Positions 54,572-63,550 of a DNA stretch of 64,000 bases are shown piece after piece; the stretch's first letter is position 1, and every line of letters begins with the position of its first letter. This DNA is from Roseovarius marisflavi (GTDB taxonomy: Bacteria; Pseudomonadota; Alphaproteobacteria; Rhodobacterales; Rhodobacteraceae): assembly GCF_900142625.1 (NCBI RefSeq), contig NZ_FRBN01000005.1:1-64000 (forward strand), given 5' to 3'. The notes beneath the pieces were generated by a model. The model was not told the origin of the DNA. It was given only the letters and a program-made list of their open reading frames with translations, and did not search any database. A program made the translations under genes and the position numbers.

Positions 54572-55147
54572 ATGATTGTGTTGTTCCTGATCCTGTTTGT
54601 CTCGCTGGCTGGCGTCGCCGTGGCGCTTTTTCTGCCCGGATATGGCGATCTGATTCTGATCGCCGCTCCCAGCGCAATCGCGGCCTTGTTCCTCTGGATA
54701 CGCGCGGCCGTTCGCGGGCGCAAATCCGCAGAGAACTGGGTTTTGATCGACGGGTCCAATGTCATGTATTGGAAGGACAACACGCCAAAGATCGAAACAT
54801 TGCGCGAGGTTATCGCCTATCTCAGGGGCCTCAAGCATACACCTGCCGTCGTTTTCGATGCCAATGCGGGTTATCTCTTGGCTGGCAAGTATCAGCACGA
54901 TTACGCGATGGCCAACCATCTGGGCCTGACAGAGGAATGCGTGATGGTCGTACCCAAGGGCACCGTCGCCGACACTTTCCTTTTGACTGCGGCCCGCGAT
55001 TTCAATGCTCCGATCGTGACCGATGACCGATACCGGGATTGGAAAGACGACTTTCCGGAGATCGCGCAACCGGGTCGGCTTATCCGTGGCGGCTATCGCA
55101 ACGGGGTGCTCTGGTTCGAAGAAATAGACCAGTCGGCGCCAGCGTGA
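54572..55147 (+). CDS. Membrane-anchored PIN/NYN-like ribonuclease (Zc3h12a-type domain)
   Basis: 191-residue protein. Two N-terminal hydrophobic helices (about residues 1-20 and 26-44) form a hairpin anchor. The following domain begins WVLIDGSNVMYW (Asp60, Asn63), and later carries TVADTFLLTAARDFNAPIVTDDRYRDW, the acidic pattern of Zc3h12a/Regnase-like PIN nucleases. This suggests a metal-dependent RNase tethered to the cytoplasmic side of the inner membrane. I chose ATG 54572; an upstream TTG lacks support. It is 68 bp after hslU, with no terminator seen between. The target RNA is unknown. Confidence 0.8.
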   Translation: MIVLFLILFVSLAGVAVALFLPGYGDLILIAAPSAIAALFLWIRAAVRGRKSAENWVLIDGSNVMYWKDNTPKIETLREVIAYLRGLKHTPAVVFDANAGYLLAGKYQHDYAMANHLGLTEECVMVVPKGTVADTFLLTAARDFNAPIVTDDRYRDWKDDFPEIAQPGRLIRGGYRNGVLWFEEIDQSAPA

Positions 55148-55209
55148 TGTTTGCTCAAAGGTAACGCCCTGCCCTTCCCTTTGCCGACGTTTCGCGCGAC
55201 GTAGGGGAT

Positions 55210-56433
55210 ATGTCGATTCTCGCCTTCCTTCGTGATAATGCGCCCTGGCTTTCGGCCGGGGTTCTGCTCACGTTTCTGTCGGGCTTTGGGCAGACCTTTT
55301 TCATCTCCATCTTCGCAGGCGAAATTCGTGAGAGTTTCGCACTTAGCCATGGGCAATGGGGCGGGATTTATACGCTTGGCACGACGGCCTCGGCACTTGT
55401 CATGGTCTGGGCTGGCGGGCTAACCGATCGGTTTCGGGTGCGTGCGCTTGCGCCGGTGATATTGGTGATGATGACCGGGGCCTGTATTTTCATGGCGATC
55501 AACCCGGTCTGGTGGCTTTTGCCAGTGGTGATCTTTTCCCTGCGCTTTACCGGTCAGGGCATGATGAGCCATATCGCCGTGGTTGCGATGGCGCGCTGGT
55601 TCGTGGCGGCGCGGGGCAAGGCGCTTTCGGTGGCGACGCTTGGTTTTGCGGTGGGCGAAGCGTTCTTGCCGCTGATTTTCGTGTCAATTTTGCTGGTCTA
55701 TGACTGGCGGATGTTGTGGCTTGTGGCGGCGGGCATCGCGATCCTGGGTATCCCGCTTTTAATGCTCTTGCTGCGCCGCGAGCGCACGCCGCAATCCTGG
55801 GCACAGACGAGCCAGTCGCTTGGCATGGAAGAGATGCACTGGACTCGCCGACAAACCCTCGGGCATTTCCTGTTTTGGTTCATGGTGCCTGCGCTTTTGG
55901 GGCCGGCGGCCTTCAACACCGCGTTCTTTTTCCATCAGGTTCATTTCGCCGAGATCAAGGCGGTTGCCCATGTGGAATTGGTCGCGATGTTTCCGATTTA
56001 CACTGCCGTTGGCATCGGGGCGATGATCCTGTCGGGTTGGGCGCTTGACCGGCTTGGCACCGCGCGGCTTTTGCCATTCATGCAAATCCCGATGGTGGCG
56101 GCATTCCTGTTCTTCGCATTTGCCGAGGGGCCGGGCATGCTTATCCTCGGGTTCATGTGTCTCGCCCTGACCACCGGGGCCAATAGCACCCTGCCGAATG
56201 CGTTCTGGGCCGAATTTTATGGCACTGCCAACCTTGGAAGCATCAAGGCGATGGCCGCCGCGATCATGGTGTTCGGCTCGGCCATCGGGCCGGGGCTTAC
56301 CGGGGTGGCGATTGATCTTGGGGTCGGGATCGAGATGCAATATCTCTTCGTCGCCGGTTATTTCGTCTTCACCACGGTGATGATGACCATCGGCGTGAGG
56401 CGCGCGCGCCCCTTGTTATCGCTGACGCCGTAG
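55210..56433 (+). CDS. MFS transporter
   Basis: 407-residue major facilitator with about 12 helices and a central cytoplasmic loop (about residues 185-215, RRERTPQSWAQTSQ). The inter-helix 2-3 motif reads WAGGLTDRFRVRAL, close to the MFS A-motif G-x-x-D-R-x-x-R. A second copy, GWALDRLGTARLLPF, is in the C half. Substrate cannot be predicted; relatives are annotated as permeases of the oxalate/formate or drug-resistance type. Convergent with the Smr gene, overlapping by 18 bp at the 3' ends. Confidence 0.86.
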   Translation: MSILAFLRDNAPWLSAGVLLTFLSGFGQTFFISIFAGEIRESFALSHGQWGGIYTLGTTASALVMVWAGGLTDRFRVRALAPVILVMMTGACIFMAINPVWWLLPVVIFSLRFTGQGMMSHIAVVAMARWFVAARGKALSVATLGFAVGEAFLPLIFVSILLVYDWRMLWLVAAGIAILGIPLLMLLLRRERTPQSWAQTSQSLGMEEMHWTRRQTLGHFLFWFMVPALLGPAAFNTAFFFHQVHFAEIKAVAHVELVAMFPIYTAVGIGAMILSGWALDRLGTARLLPFMQIPMVAAFLFFAFAEGPGMLILGFMCLALTTGANSTLPNAFWAEFYGTANLGSIKAMAAAIMVFGSAIGPGLTGVAIDLGVGIEMQYLFVAGYFVFTTVMMTIGVRRARPLLSLTP

Positions 56434-57009
56434 ATAGACGTAATAGGCGCCGCCACCGCCATGTTTCAAATGCGCCTCGGTGATCTGCAAGACAAGCGGC
56501 GCAAGCGGGTCCATCCGCAGCCATTGCGGCACATTATGGCGAAGCACGCCCTGACGCACCGGGATCGGACCGCCGGTATCACGATCCTTGCCCTTGCCGG
56601 TCACCACCAAAACAAGCCGTTTGCCCGCCGCATGCGAGCGCAGGATAAACCCGGTCAGCGCCGGATGCGCCTGCGCCATGGTCATGCCGTGCAGATCGAT
56701 CTTGCCCTCTGGCACGAGTTTGCCGCGCTTGAGCCTGGTAAAGGCCTTTTTGTCCATCGCGACCGGCGCGGCAGCGATGCGTTCGGAAATACCGGGCAGC
56801 ACATCATTAATATGGCCCGCTTTCGTGGTCTTCTCACCAAGCTTAAATTCTTCGATCCGGGGCCGCTCCTTAACTTTGGGCGGTTTTTTGGATAGGCTAT
56901 CGGCCAGAGGCTGTGGTTTTGCGGGCTGTTCGGGATTGAGGCGTCGTGCCGTGCGTGCAACCTGATGCCAAAGCTCAAGCTCTTCAGGTTTTACCCGACG
57001 GCGGATCAC
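56416..57009 (-). CDS. Smr/MutS2-like endonuclease domain protein
   Basis: 197-residue protein. The C-terminal Smr domain has IDLHGMTMAQAHPAL (residues about 100-115) and VLVVTGKGKDRD, the nuclease-associated H-G and G-K-G motifs, and NVPQWL. The N-terminal 80 residues are basic and Pro-rich without a recognisable fold. Such SmrA/SmrB-type proteins cleave DNA or RNA, including mRNA in collided ribosomes in E. coli SmrB. It is the last gene of the Tim44-mltA-smr operon and overlaps mltA by 4 bp. Confidence 0.88.
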   Translation of the reverse strand: MIRRRVKPEELELWHQVARTARRLNPEQPAKPQPLADSLSKKPPKVKERPRIEEFKLGEKTTKAGHINDVLPGISERIAAAPVAMDKKAFTRLKRGKLVPEGKIDLHGMTMAQAHPALTGFILRSHAAGKRLVLVVTGKGKDRDTGGPIPVRQGVLRHNVPQWLRMDPLAPLVLQITEAHLKHGGGGAYYVYLRRQR

Positions 57010-58046
57010 GGGTTTTGCTCCGGCAACATGGCATAGGCGCGCTGGATCGGCATCAACACCAGCATCCGCCCCGGATCGCGCAGCCGCCCGGCGGCGCGCC
57101 CCGCCGCATCGCCGGTGCCAAAGAAAATATCCGCCCGCTGCGGCCCCTTGATGGCAGATCCGGTATCCTGCGCCACCATCAGACGGCGGATCGGGTCTTT
57201 GCCGCCCTTCTCAACCCAAACCGGCGCGCCAAGCGGCACGTAAGACGGATCGACCGCCACCGTGCGCCCGCTTGTCACCGAGCGGTTCATCGCGCCAAGC
57301 GGGCCAAGATCAGCGGCGACATCGCCGATGCGGCGGAAAAAGACATAGGACGGGTTGTGAAACAATAGCTCTTGCCCGTCTTCGGGGTTGCGCCGCACCC
57401 AGTTCTTGATGACCTCGGCCGAGACCTGATGCACGTTGTAAACACCGCGCCGCACCAGCTCGACCCCGATCGAGCGATAGGGATGGCCGTTGGCACCGCC
57501 ATAGCCGACACGGATCACGCGGCCGTCCTCCAGACGAATGCGGCCCGATCCCTGAATTTGCAGAAAGAAAAGCTCTACCGGGTCGTCGACCCAGGCGATC
57601 TCAAGGCCCTGCCCGCGCATCACATCGGTCGTTTCGATCTCTCGCCGGGTCAACCAGGGATTGGCCACTTTGGCAGCGCGCGGTTCGCGGTAAATCGGAT
57701 AGCGATAGCGGGCATCCGGGCGCAGCGCGCCGTGAAGCTCTGGCTCGAAATAGCCGGTGAAAAGCGCAGGCTTGCCTTCGCTGATCATGACCGGACGAAA
57801 GAACAGCTCGAAAAAGGCCTGCGGGTCCGGGCCTTGCTGTGCCAGGGCACAGAGCGCGCGCCAATCGGGGTCTTTCATATCCGGGCAGGTGTTCAGAAAA
57901 ACCTTGAGGGCCGCGGAATGATCATCCTCGGCCCACCCGTTCAGGTCTTTGAAATCAAGGATATCATGGCTAAGGTCCTGGGCCATCGCCGGTGATCCCA
58001 GCCAAAGCCCAAGCCCCAGAAGAAAACCCCGAAGCGCGCGCGTCAT
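57006..58046 (-). CDS. mltA: Membrane-bound lytic murein transglycosylase A
   Basis: 346-residue murein transglycosylase with a Sec signal (about residues 1-22, GSPAMAQDL), not a lipobox, so likely soluble periplasmic or loosely bound. Mid-protein motifs include FTGYFEPELHGA, RIRLEDGRVIRVGYGGANGHPYRSIG, and the C-terminal 3D domain DTGSAIKGPQRADIFFGTG, carrying the catalytic Asp. It cuts glycan strands with 1,6-anhydro-MurNAc formation, supplying recycling substrates for AmgK/MurU. Overlaps both neighbours by 4 bp. Confidence 0.94.
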   Translation of the reverse strand: MTRALRGFLLGLGLWLGSPAMAQDLSHDILDFKDLNGWAEDDHSAALKVFLNTCPDMKDPDWRALCALAQQGPDPQAFFELFFRPVMISEGKPALFTGYFEPELHGALRPDARYRYPIYREPRAAKVANPWLTRREIETTDVMRGQGLEIAWVDDPVELFFLQIQGSGRIRLEDGRVIRVGYGGANGHPYRSIGVELVRRGVYNVHQVSAEVIKNWVRRNPEDGQELLFHNPSYVFFRRIGDVAADLGPLGAMNRSVTSGRTVAVDPSYVPLGAPVWVEKGGKDPIRRLMVAQDTGSAIKGPQRADIFFGTGDAAGRAAGRLRDPGRMLVLMPIQRAYAMLPEQNP

Positions 58047-58702
58047 TCGCCCGTTGCGATAAGCCGCCAGTTGGGGTCATCCGATCCCATCACCCGCTCA
58101 TACGTCCAGACGTCTTTCTGGCGCTTGGACTGACCGGGCTCACCTTCGACAATTTCGCCATCCTTATCACGCACGACCGAGATAAGCTCGCCCACGCATT
58201 TGACAGTTATCGCGGCACGCCGGGTCGCCTGATCAAAGGTGGCATCGGTCAGCGCAAGTTCACGAACGCCGACAAATTCCGCCTCGATGGTCAGGCCTTG
58301 CTCTTCGCGGGCATCCACCACCTGGGCGAAGGTTTCATAGACGTCCTTGTTGAGAAACGGCGTGATATCATCAAGCTTGCCCTTCTCAAAGGCCATCAGG
58401 ATCATCTCATAGGCCCCGCGCGCGCCCTGCAAAAAGGTTGTCACGCTAAAGTCGGGCTCGATCCGCTTCATATCGGCAAGCGCACCGGCAGCGTCGGAAT
58501 CTTCGGGAACGTGATCAATGATGTCATGATCCGGCCCGCCTTCGATCACCTCAAAGTCGCGGCGGCGGCTTTTTTCGGGGGCCGTTTGCGTACGCGCCGG
58601 ATCTTCAAACCCGTCGCGGGTTCCCAGAACGCTTTTCAGCCGCAAAATCAGAAAGATGGCGATGCCGACAAGCACCAGTAACTGTAAAATGGGCGAATTC
58701 AT
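58043..58702 (-). CDS. Tim44-like domain protein
   Basis: 219-residue protein. An N-terminal membrane helix (about residues 4-20) precedes a charged linker and the Tim44-like domain (about 80-215; FLQGARGAYEMILMAFEKG). ATG 58702 fits AGAGG better than the GTG 6 bp upstream. Bacterial members are thought to take part in envelope protein traffic; the mitochondrial relative tethers Hsp70 to the TIM23 channel. It heads the mltA-smr operon and is divergent from the fxsA-secB pair. Confidence 0.88.
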   Translation of the reverse strand: MNSPILQLLVLVGIAIFLILRLKSVLGTRDGFEDPARTQTAPEKSRRRDFEVIEGGPDHDIIDHVPEDSDAAGALADMKRIEPDFSVTTFLQGARGAYEMILMAFEKGKLDDITPFLNKDVYETFAQVVDAREEQGLTIEAEFVGVRELALTDATFDQATRRAAITVKCVGELISVVRDKDGEIVEGEPGQSKRQKDVWTYERVMGSDDPNWRLIATGE

Positions 58703-58812
58703 GGGCACCTCTTGTTGTGCGGGGCATGGTAAGGTTCGTCGCTCGTCCTTATGTAGGTGACGTGTGCAGCCAAGTCCACCTTATGGGCCGTAAAACAAAG
58801 GAGTGGCATAGC

Positions 58813-59298
58813 ATGTGGTTATTTCTGGCTTTCATAGCGGTTCCGCTGATCGAAATTGCCCTCTTCGTTCAACTGGGGGGTGCGATCGGCCTGTGGCCGA
58901 CATTGGCGATCGTCGTAATCACCGCCATGCTCGGAAGCTGGCTTATCCGCAGGCAGGGCGCGATTGCGATGTCGAACCTTCGGCAATCGTTTTCCGATCT
59001 TGATGATCCGTCAGAACATCTTGCCCATGGCGCGATGATCCTGTTTGCCGGCGCGCTTTTGTTGACGCCGGGATTTTTCACCGATGCTATTGGGTTTTCC
59101 CTCATGGTGCCCTCTGTGCGGCGCGCCGTGTTCAATTTCATCCGCGCCCGCGTCAAGGTCGAGCGGTTTGAAATGGGCGGTCAGCCGCCCCGCGATCCGC
59201 GCCAACCCCATCAGCCCGATATCATCGAAGGCGAATATCAGGAAGTTGAGCCGCCCAAACGCCCCACCCATGGGCCGTCAGGCTGGACAAAGCATTGA
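58813..59298 (+). CDS. fxsA: FxsA family membrane protein
   Basis: 161-residue inner-membrane protein with three to four hydrophobic segments. The family motif EIALFVQLGGAIGLWPTLAIVV is at the N terminus, followed by GSWLIRRQG. FxsA relieves phage F-exclusion in E. coli when overproduced; its normal role is unknown. The start ATG 58813 has AAAGGAG upstream and an in-frame longer form does not. secB follows after 63 bp. Confidence 0.9.
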   Translation: MWLFLAFIAVPLIEIALFVQLGGAIGLWPTLAIVVITAMLGSWLIRRQGAIAMSNLRQSFSDLDDPSEHLAHGAMILFAGALLLTPGFFTDAIGFSLMVPSVRRAVFNFIRARVKVERFEMGGQPPRDPRQPHQPDIIEGEYQEVEPPKRPTHGPSGWTKH

Positions 59299-59361
59299 GC
59301 AGCGCAAACCATCCTGCTAAGTGATAGCCAAAGTATTTTGGACCTTCAGGAGAGACCAGAC

Positions 59362-59856
59362 ATGGCCGAAGAACAAAACGGTGCCGCCCAGGCAGCCCCG
59401 CAAGTCAAGATGAATACCCTGTCACAGTTCGTGCGCGACCTGTCGTTTGAAAATGTCCTGGCCCAACGCGGCACAGGTGGCGAGGTTCAGCCCGACGTTA
59501 GCGTTGCGGTCAACCTTGATGCCAAAAAGCGCAGCGTCGAGCATCAGTATGAAGTGTCGGTCAAACTTAACATCACGTCGAAAGACAAGACCGCGAATGA
59601 GCCGCTTTTCGTGATGGAAATGGATTATGTCGGCGTGTTTCACATCGAAGGCGTGCCGGACGATCAAATTCACCCCTTCCTTCTTATCGAATGCCCTCGG
59701 ATGATTTTCCCGTTCATTCGCCGCATCGTCAGCGACGTTACGCGCGATGGTGGCTTTCCGGCACTTAACCTTGAAAACATTGATTTCATGCAGCTTTATC
59801 GCAATGAAATCACGCGCCGTCAGGCCGAGGCAGACGGTCAGAAGGCCGACGCCTAA
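59362..59856 (+). CDS. secB: Protein-export chaperone SecB
   Basis: 164-residue tetrameric chaperone that keeps preproteins unfolded and passes them to SecA. The conserved patches are [21 protein letters not shown] and [50 protein letters not shown] 59362 follows CAGGAGAG. The short extra start 24 bp upstream lacks a Shine-Dalgarno. It converges on dnaQ with a 4-bp overlap. Confidence 0.96.
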   Translation: MAEEQNGAAQAAPQVKMNTLSQFVRDLSFENVLAQRGTGGEVQPDVSVAVNLDAKKRSVEHQYEVSVKLNITSKDKTANEPLFVMEMDYVGVFHIEGVPDDQIHPFLLIECPRMIFPFIRRIVSDVTRDGGFPALNLENIDFMQLYRNEITRRQAEADGQKADA

Positions 59857-60551
59857 CCAATCTTTTTCCAAAGCGCGCCGTCGCCCATCTTGTCGACAAA
59901 GGCCTGATGGGCGGCGGCTTCTTCTTGGGTAATCCGGGGCGCAAGGGGTGTCGGGCGCGGCTGCGGTCGCCAATTCTCACCACCATCCTGTTTTTGGTCA
60001 CGACTGCTGGTTTGCGCACCGGCAAGGACAAGATCAGGCTGACGACCGCCAATCAGCTCAAGGTAAACCTCTGCCAGGATTTCTGAATCGAGCAGGGCGC
60101 CGTGCAGGGTACGCGCGCCGTTATCAATCGAAAATCGACGGCACAGGGCATCAAGCGAGGCGGGCGACCCGGGGAATTTCTTACGCGCAATGGCCAGCGT
60201 ATCAATCGCCTGCTCCCAGGGCAGCTGGCGCATTTTAAGCCAGCCCAACTCGGCGTTAAGAAATTTCATGTCAAACGCCGCGTTGTGAATTACAAGCTTG
60301 GCATCTTCGACGAAATCCAGAAATTCCTGTACAATGTCGGCAAAGAGCGGTTTGTCGCGAAGAAAATCGTCGCCAAGGCCGTGAACCTCGAACGCGCCTT
60401 GCGGCATGGCCCTCTGAGGGTTGATGTACTTGTGAAAGGTGCGGCCGGTCGGCATGTGATTATAGAGCTCGACGGCGCCGATCTCGACAATACGGTCGCC
60501 TTGCTCGGGCTCGAATCCGGTTGTTTCGGTATCAAGGACGATTTCACGCAT
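59853..60551 (-). CDS. dnaQ: DNA polymerase III epsilon subunit (proofreading exonuclease)
   Basis: 232-residue DEDDh 3'-5' exonuclease. Exo I is IVLDTETTG (Asp7, Glu9), Exo II includes [12 protein letters not shown], and Exo III has [15 protein letters not shown] with the catalytic His and Asp. It proofreads for DnaE in the replicase core. The C-terminal tail (about 180-232) should bind the alpha subunit. It overlaps coaE by 8 bp at the end of the maf-aroE-coaE-dnaQ operon. Confidence 0.95.
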   Translation of the reverse strand: MREIVLDTETTGFEPEQGDRIVEIGAVELYNHMPTGRTFHKYINPQRAMPQGAFEVHGLGDDFLRDKPLFADIVQEFLDFVEDAKLVIHNAAFDMKFLNAELGWLKMRQLPWEQAIDTLAIARKKFPGSPASLDALCRRFSIDNGARTLHGALLDSEILAEVYLELIGGRQPDLVLAGAQTSSRDQKQDGGENWRPQPRPTPLAPRITQEEAAAHQAFVDKMGDGALWKKIG

Positions 60552-61137
60552 CGGATATCTTCTTTCTGATTTCGGTCAGCACAGCCTGCACCTGTTCGCG
60601 CGCATGCTCAAGTGTGTCGGTCTCGATCACGTAATCCGCGCGCTGTCTCTTGGTCTCATCGGGGAGTTGTTTTTCGCGGATCGCGTCGAACTGTGCTTCC
60701 GTCATTGTGCCGCGGCTTAGCACCCTCTCACGCTGAAGTTGAGGTGAAACAGTCACACAGACGACCGCATCCATTGATCTATCCCCGCCTGTTTCAAACA
60801 GAAGCGGAATATCGAACACACAGATGTCATCGGTGCAGTTTTGCATAAATTCCTGTCGGTCTCGGGCCACAAGCGGGTGCACGATCTTTTCGATCTCTTG
60901 CAAAGCGCCTTGATCCTCGGAAATGATCTCTTTCAACCGCGTACGCGAAACCGCGCCATCCTTGACCGCCGTTGGAAACCTTGCCGCGATCGGGGCAACG
61001 GCCACGCCGCCGCTTGCATAGATCCGATGCACCGCCGCATCCGCATCCCAGAGCGCGCAACCTTCTTGCACAAACATCTGCGCGGTCGTCGACTTTCCCA
61101 TTCCGATCGAGCCGGTCAGCCCAAGTTTGAAGGTCAT
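60544..61137 (-). CDS. coaE: Dephospho-CoA kinase
   Basis: 197-residue P-loop kinase that phosphorylates the 3'-OH of dephospho-CoA, the last step of CoA synthesis. Walker A is GSIGMGKST (residues 9-17). DADAAVH and [11 protein letters not shown] are the family motifs for substrate binding. It overlaps aroE by 4 bp (ATGA). Confidence 0.95.
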   Translation of the reverse strand: MTFKLGLTGSIGMGKSTTAQMFVQEGCALWDADAAVHRIYASGGVAVAPIAARFPTAVKDGAVSRTRLKEIISEDQGALQEIEKIVHPLVARDRQEFMQNCTDDICVFDIPLLFETGGDRSMDAVVCVTVSPQLQRERVLSRGTMTEAQFDAIREKQLPDETKRQRADYVIETDTLEHAREQVQAVLTEIRKKISDA

Positions 61138-61967
61138 CGCAACGCCGCAGCGCGCGTGGCACTATCCACCGTCGGGCGTACACCGAACCAGCGTTCAAAG
61201 GCCGGCACGGCCTGGTGCAATAGCATTCCAAGGCCATCAACTGTCACGCATCCCGCCTTTTCCGCCTCGATCAACAGCCGTGTCTTGAGCGGCGCATAAA
61301 CGATGTCGGTCACCAATGTGCCCTTGCGCAGGCCATCCAGGGGCACACGCAACGGCGGCTTCCCCAACATGCCAAGCGATGTGGTGTTGACCACGGTCAC
61401 AGCTTCTTCAAGCATATTGCCGGCCTGAACCCAATCGACCACCTGAATGCGTTTGCCGAACTCGGATTGAAGCGCCTCGGCGCGCACGCGGGTACGATTT
61501 GAAATCAGAATCTCGGGCACGCCAACATCCAAAAGCGAGGCGACAATCGCCCGTGCGGCGCCACCCGCGCCAAGAACGGCGGCGGGGCCTGATTTCGGAT
61601 CCCAATCCGGGGCATTCTGGCGGAGGTTCTGAATAAATCCGTAACCATCGGTGTTATCCGCGTGAATCTTGCCATCCTTGCGAAAGATCAACGTATTCGC
61701 CGCCCCGATCAAGGTTGCACGGTCCGTCACAAGATCGGCCAGTTCCAGCGCGAGCTCTTTGTGCGGCACGGTGATGTTCACCCCGACAAACCCCATCTTC
61801 GGAAGGGTCTTGAGGACATTTGCAAGATCATCCGCCGCCACGTCCATCGGGATGTAATATCCCGGAATTCCAAGAGTCTTGAGCCAATGACCATGAAGCT
61901 GTGGCGATTTCGAATGAGCGATCGGCGAGCCAATGACGCCAGCCAAAGGGATTTTTGCTTGGCTCAT
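61134..61967 (-). CDS. aroE: Shikimate dehydrogenase
   Basis: 277-residue NADP-dependent oxidoreductase converting 3-dehydroshikimate to shikimate. [10 protein letters not shown] binds shikimate, NITVPHKE holds the catalytic Lys, and NTDGYG carries the paired Asp. The coenzyme motif is [10 protein letters not shown], with SNRTR after the second strand favouring NADPH. It overlaps maf and coaE by 4 bp each. Confidence 0.95.
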   Translation of the reverse strand: MSQAKIPLAGVIGSPIAHSKSPQLHGHWLKTLGIPGYYIPMDVAADDLANVLKTLPKMGFVGVNITVPHKELALELADLVTDRATLIGAANTLIFRKDGKIHADNTDGYGFIQNLRQNAPDWDPKSGPAAVLGAGGAARAIVASLLDVGVPEILISNRTRVRAEALQSEFGKRIQVVDWVQAGNMLEEAVTVVNTTSLGMLGKPPLRVPLDGLRKGTLVTDIVYAPLKTRLLIEAEKAGCVTVDGLGMLLHQAVPAFERWFGVRPTVDSATRAAALR

Positions 61968-62563
61968 TGTTCGATGTCTCCTCTTAGCGTCAGATAGGAT
62001 AGCAGATCCAGCAACGGCAGGCCTAGTACAGTGAAATAATCGCCTTCGACGCGGGAAAACAACCGTACACCTTCCTCTTCAAGCTTATACGCCCCTACGG
62101 AATGGCGGATACTCTCCCAATTCCGCGCGATATAGTCATCAAGGTAGGCATCTGAAAACGCCCGCATTGTCATTCGAACAACCCCGACATGCCGCCAGAT
62201 CGGTTTGCCGCCCTCACAGATTACAGCCGCGGACAAGAGATCATGACGTTTGCCGCGCATATCGCCAAGCTGTGCGCGGACCTCTTCGGGGGTGGTAGGT
62301 TTCGATAAAAGCCGACCCTGAAGATTCAAAACCTGATCACAGCCGATCACCAAAGCCTCGGGGTGTTTCTGGCTTACCTTTGTCGCCTTCAATTCGGCCA
62401 ATGCATCGGCAATATCGCGCGGTGACGCATCTTCGGCCAGCATCGAATTGCGGACTGTGTCTTCGTCTACGCGGGCGGGTACGACAACAAAATCCAACCC
62501 GGCATTTCGCAAAAGCGTTTGCCGGATCTCAGAGGTAGAAGCGAGAACAAGAGGCTGAGGCAT
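61964..62563 (-). CDS. maf: Maf-family nucleoside triphosphate pyrophosphatase
   Basis: 199-residue house-cleaning nucleotide pyrophosphatase. [17 protein letters not shown] and IGCDQVLNL are the family marks; substrates are usually non-canonical or particular UTP/dTTP-like nucleotides. The first gene of maf-aroE-coaE-dnaQ, reading away from the candidate origin. A perfect DnaA box overlaps the ATG by 1 bp, so DnaA could also affect its expression. Confidence 0.92.
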   Translation of the reverse strand: MPQPLVLASTSEIRQTLLRNAGLDFVVVPARVDEDTVRNSMLAEDASPRDIADALAELKATKVSQKHPEALVIGCDQVLNLQGRLLSKPTTPEEVRAQLGDMRGKRHDLLSAAVICEGGKPIWRHVGVVRMTMRAFSDAYLDDYIARNWESIRHSVGAYKLEEEGVRLFSRVEGDYFTVLGLPLLDLLSYLTLRGDIEQ

Positions 62564-62571
62564 GTGGATAA
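62563..62571 (-). promoter_or_regulatory. Perfect DnaA box overlapping maf start
   Basis: TGTGGATAA on the plus strand reads TTATCCACA on the minus strand, the exact consensus. It shares its first base with the maf ATG. Confidence 0.75.
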
Positions 62572-62981
62572 CCCATGGGAAATATTACCTGGTTCTTAAG
62601 AAGAATTAACCGGTAAATCCATCCCAGCTTAGTTTTCCACTGAATTACCCAAATCTCGCGGGTTTGTCAGTGTTTTATGCATCTGTGGGAAAGGATAAAT
62701 GTGGGTTGTGTATTCTGGCCTTGAAATCGAAATTATCCTCATTTGGTAAACGGGGTGTTAAGTTTTAAGTATTTGCATAAATATCTGAATTTGAATGTTA
62801 ATTTCTAATTATGTTTTTTCGGGATCACTGCGCTGATAAATCGTACACAGAGTTATCCACCTGTTCCCAACCCTGTTGAAAACCTAATAATCCACAGAAA
62901 TTAACCTCCCTAAATAAAACAACAATCTTTCTTATATATCTTTTAATTATTAGAAAGGCTGGAACCCGAGCGAGGATAGAC
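62564..62981. other. oriC: Probable chromosomal replication origin (oriC)
   Basis: A 418-bp gap, far more AT-rich than its surroundings, between divergent maf and hemJ. DnaA boxes: perfect TGTGGATAA at 62563-62571 (reverse of TTATCCACA); single-mismatch TTATCCTCA at 62733-62741, TTATCCACC at 62853-62861, and TAATCCACA at 62888-62896; weaker sites at 62633-62641 and 62684-62692. An AT-rich unwinding candidate lies at 62758-62818, and another AT-rich tract at 62897-62955. Replication-linked dnaQ is close and the two blocks point away from the gap, as expected of an origin. Assignment is by motif and context. Confidence 0.78.
62853..62896 (+). promoter_or_regulatory. Pair of same-strand near-consensus DnaA boxes
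   Basis: TTATCCACC (62853-62861) and TAATCCACA (62888-62896), each one base from consensus, are in the same orientation with starts 35 bp apart. They follow the AT-rich core, as in many bacterial origins. Confidence 0.65.
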
Positions 62982-63431
62982 ATGCCTGATTTCCTGATCA
63001 CCCTTTATCCCTGGATGAAAGCCTTCCATATCATGTCAGTGATATCCTGGATGGCAGGATTGTTCTATCTCCCCCGGCTATTCGTTTATCACACGGAACA
63101 ATCGACGCCGGGAGACAGCCGCGATGAAGTGTTCCAGATCATGGAATACAAACTGCTCAGAGTGATCATGAATCCGGCAATGGTGGCGACATGGCTATTT
63201 GGGATCATTCTTGTGATGACGCCCGGTGTTGTCGATTGGTCAGCGGTCTGGCCCTATACCAAGATCGCTGGCATTTTTGTAATGACCTGGTTTCATCATT
63301 GGTTAGGGTTGCGCCGCAAAGAGTTTGTCAGTGGCCAGAACACCCGCACAGGCCGTCAGCATCGCATGATGAACGAAGTCCCTACCCTTGCCATGGTGGT
63401 GATCGTTCTTTCGGTTGTCGTGCGGTTTTAA
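62982..63431 (+). CDS. hemJ: Protoporphyrinogen oxidase HemJ
   Basis: 149-residue membrane protein that oxidises protoporphyrinogen IX in heme synthesis. It has four predicted helices, conserved His16 (KAFHIMSVISWMAGLFYLPR) and the YTKIAGIFVMTWFHHWLG segment with paired His residues. Length and motifs fit HemJ (UPF0093). It reads rightward from the candidate origin, 120 bp ahead of rho, an order common in Rhodobacteraceae. Confidence 0.94.
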   Translation: MPDFLITLYPWMKAFHIMSVISWMAGLFYLPRLFVYHTEQSTPGDSRDEVFQIMEYKLLRVIMNPAMVATWLFGIILVMTPGVVDWSAVWPYTKIAGIFVMTWFHHWLGLRRKEFVSGQNTRTGRQHRMMNEVPTLAMVVIVLSVVVRF

Positions 63432-63473
63432 GGCCCTCATTGACGGAACGGGGTTTGATGCGTATGTAGCGGT

Positions 63474-63500
63474 CAGGCGCCCGTCCGGGTGGCCTGTTTT
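63474..63500 (+). terminator. Hairpin after hemJ
   Basis: CAGGC-G-CCC (63474-63482) pairs with GGG-TG-GCCTG (63487-63496) around a short loop, with a small internal bulge, followed by TTTTCC. It is a probable terminator for hemJ or an attenuator in the rho leader. Confidence 0.55.
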
Positions 63501-63550
63501 CCATCAATGAATGATACATGCGCCCATCGGGTGCAGCTGAGGGTTTTCCC

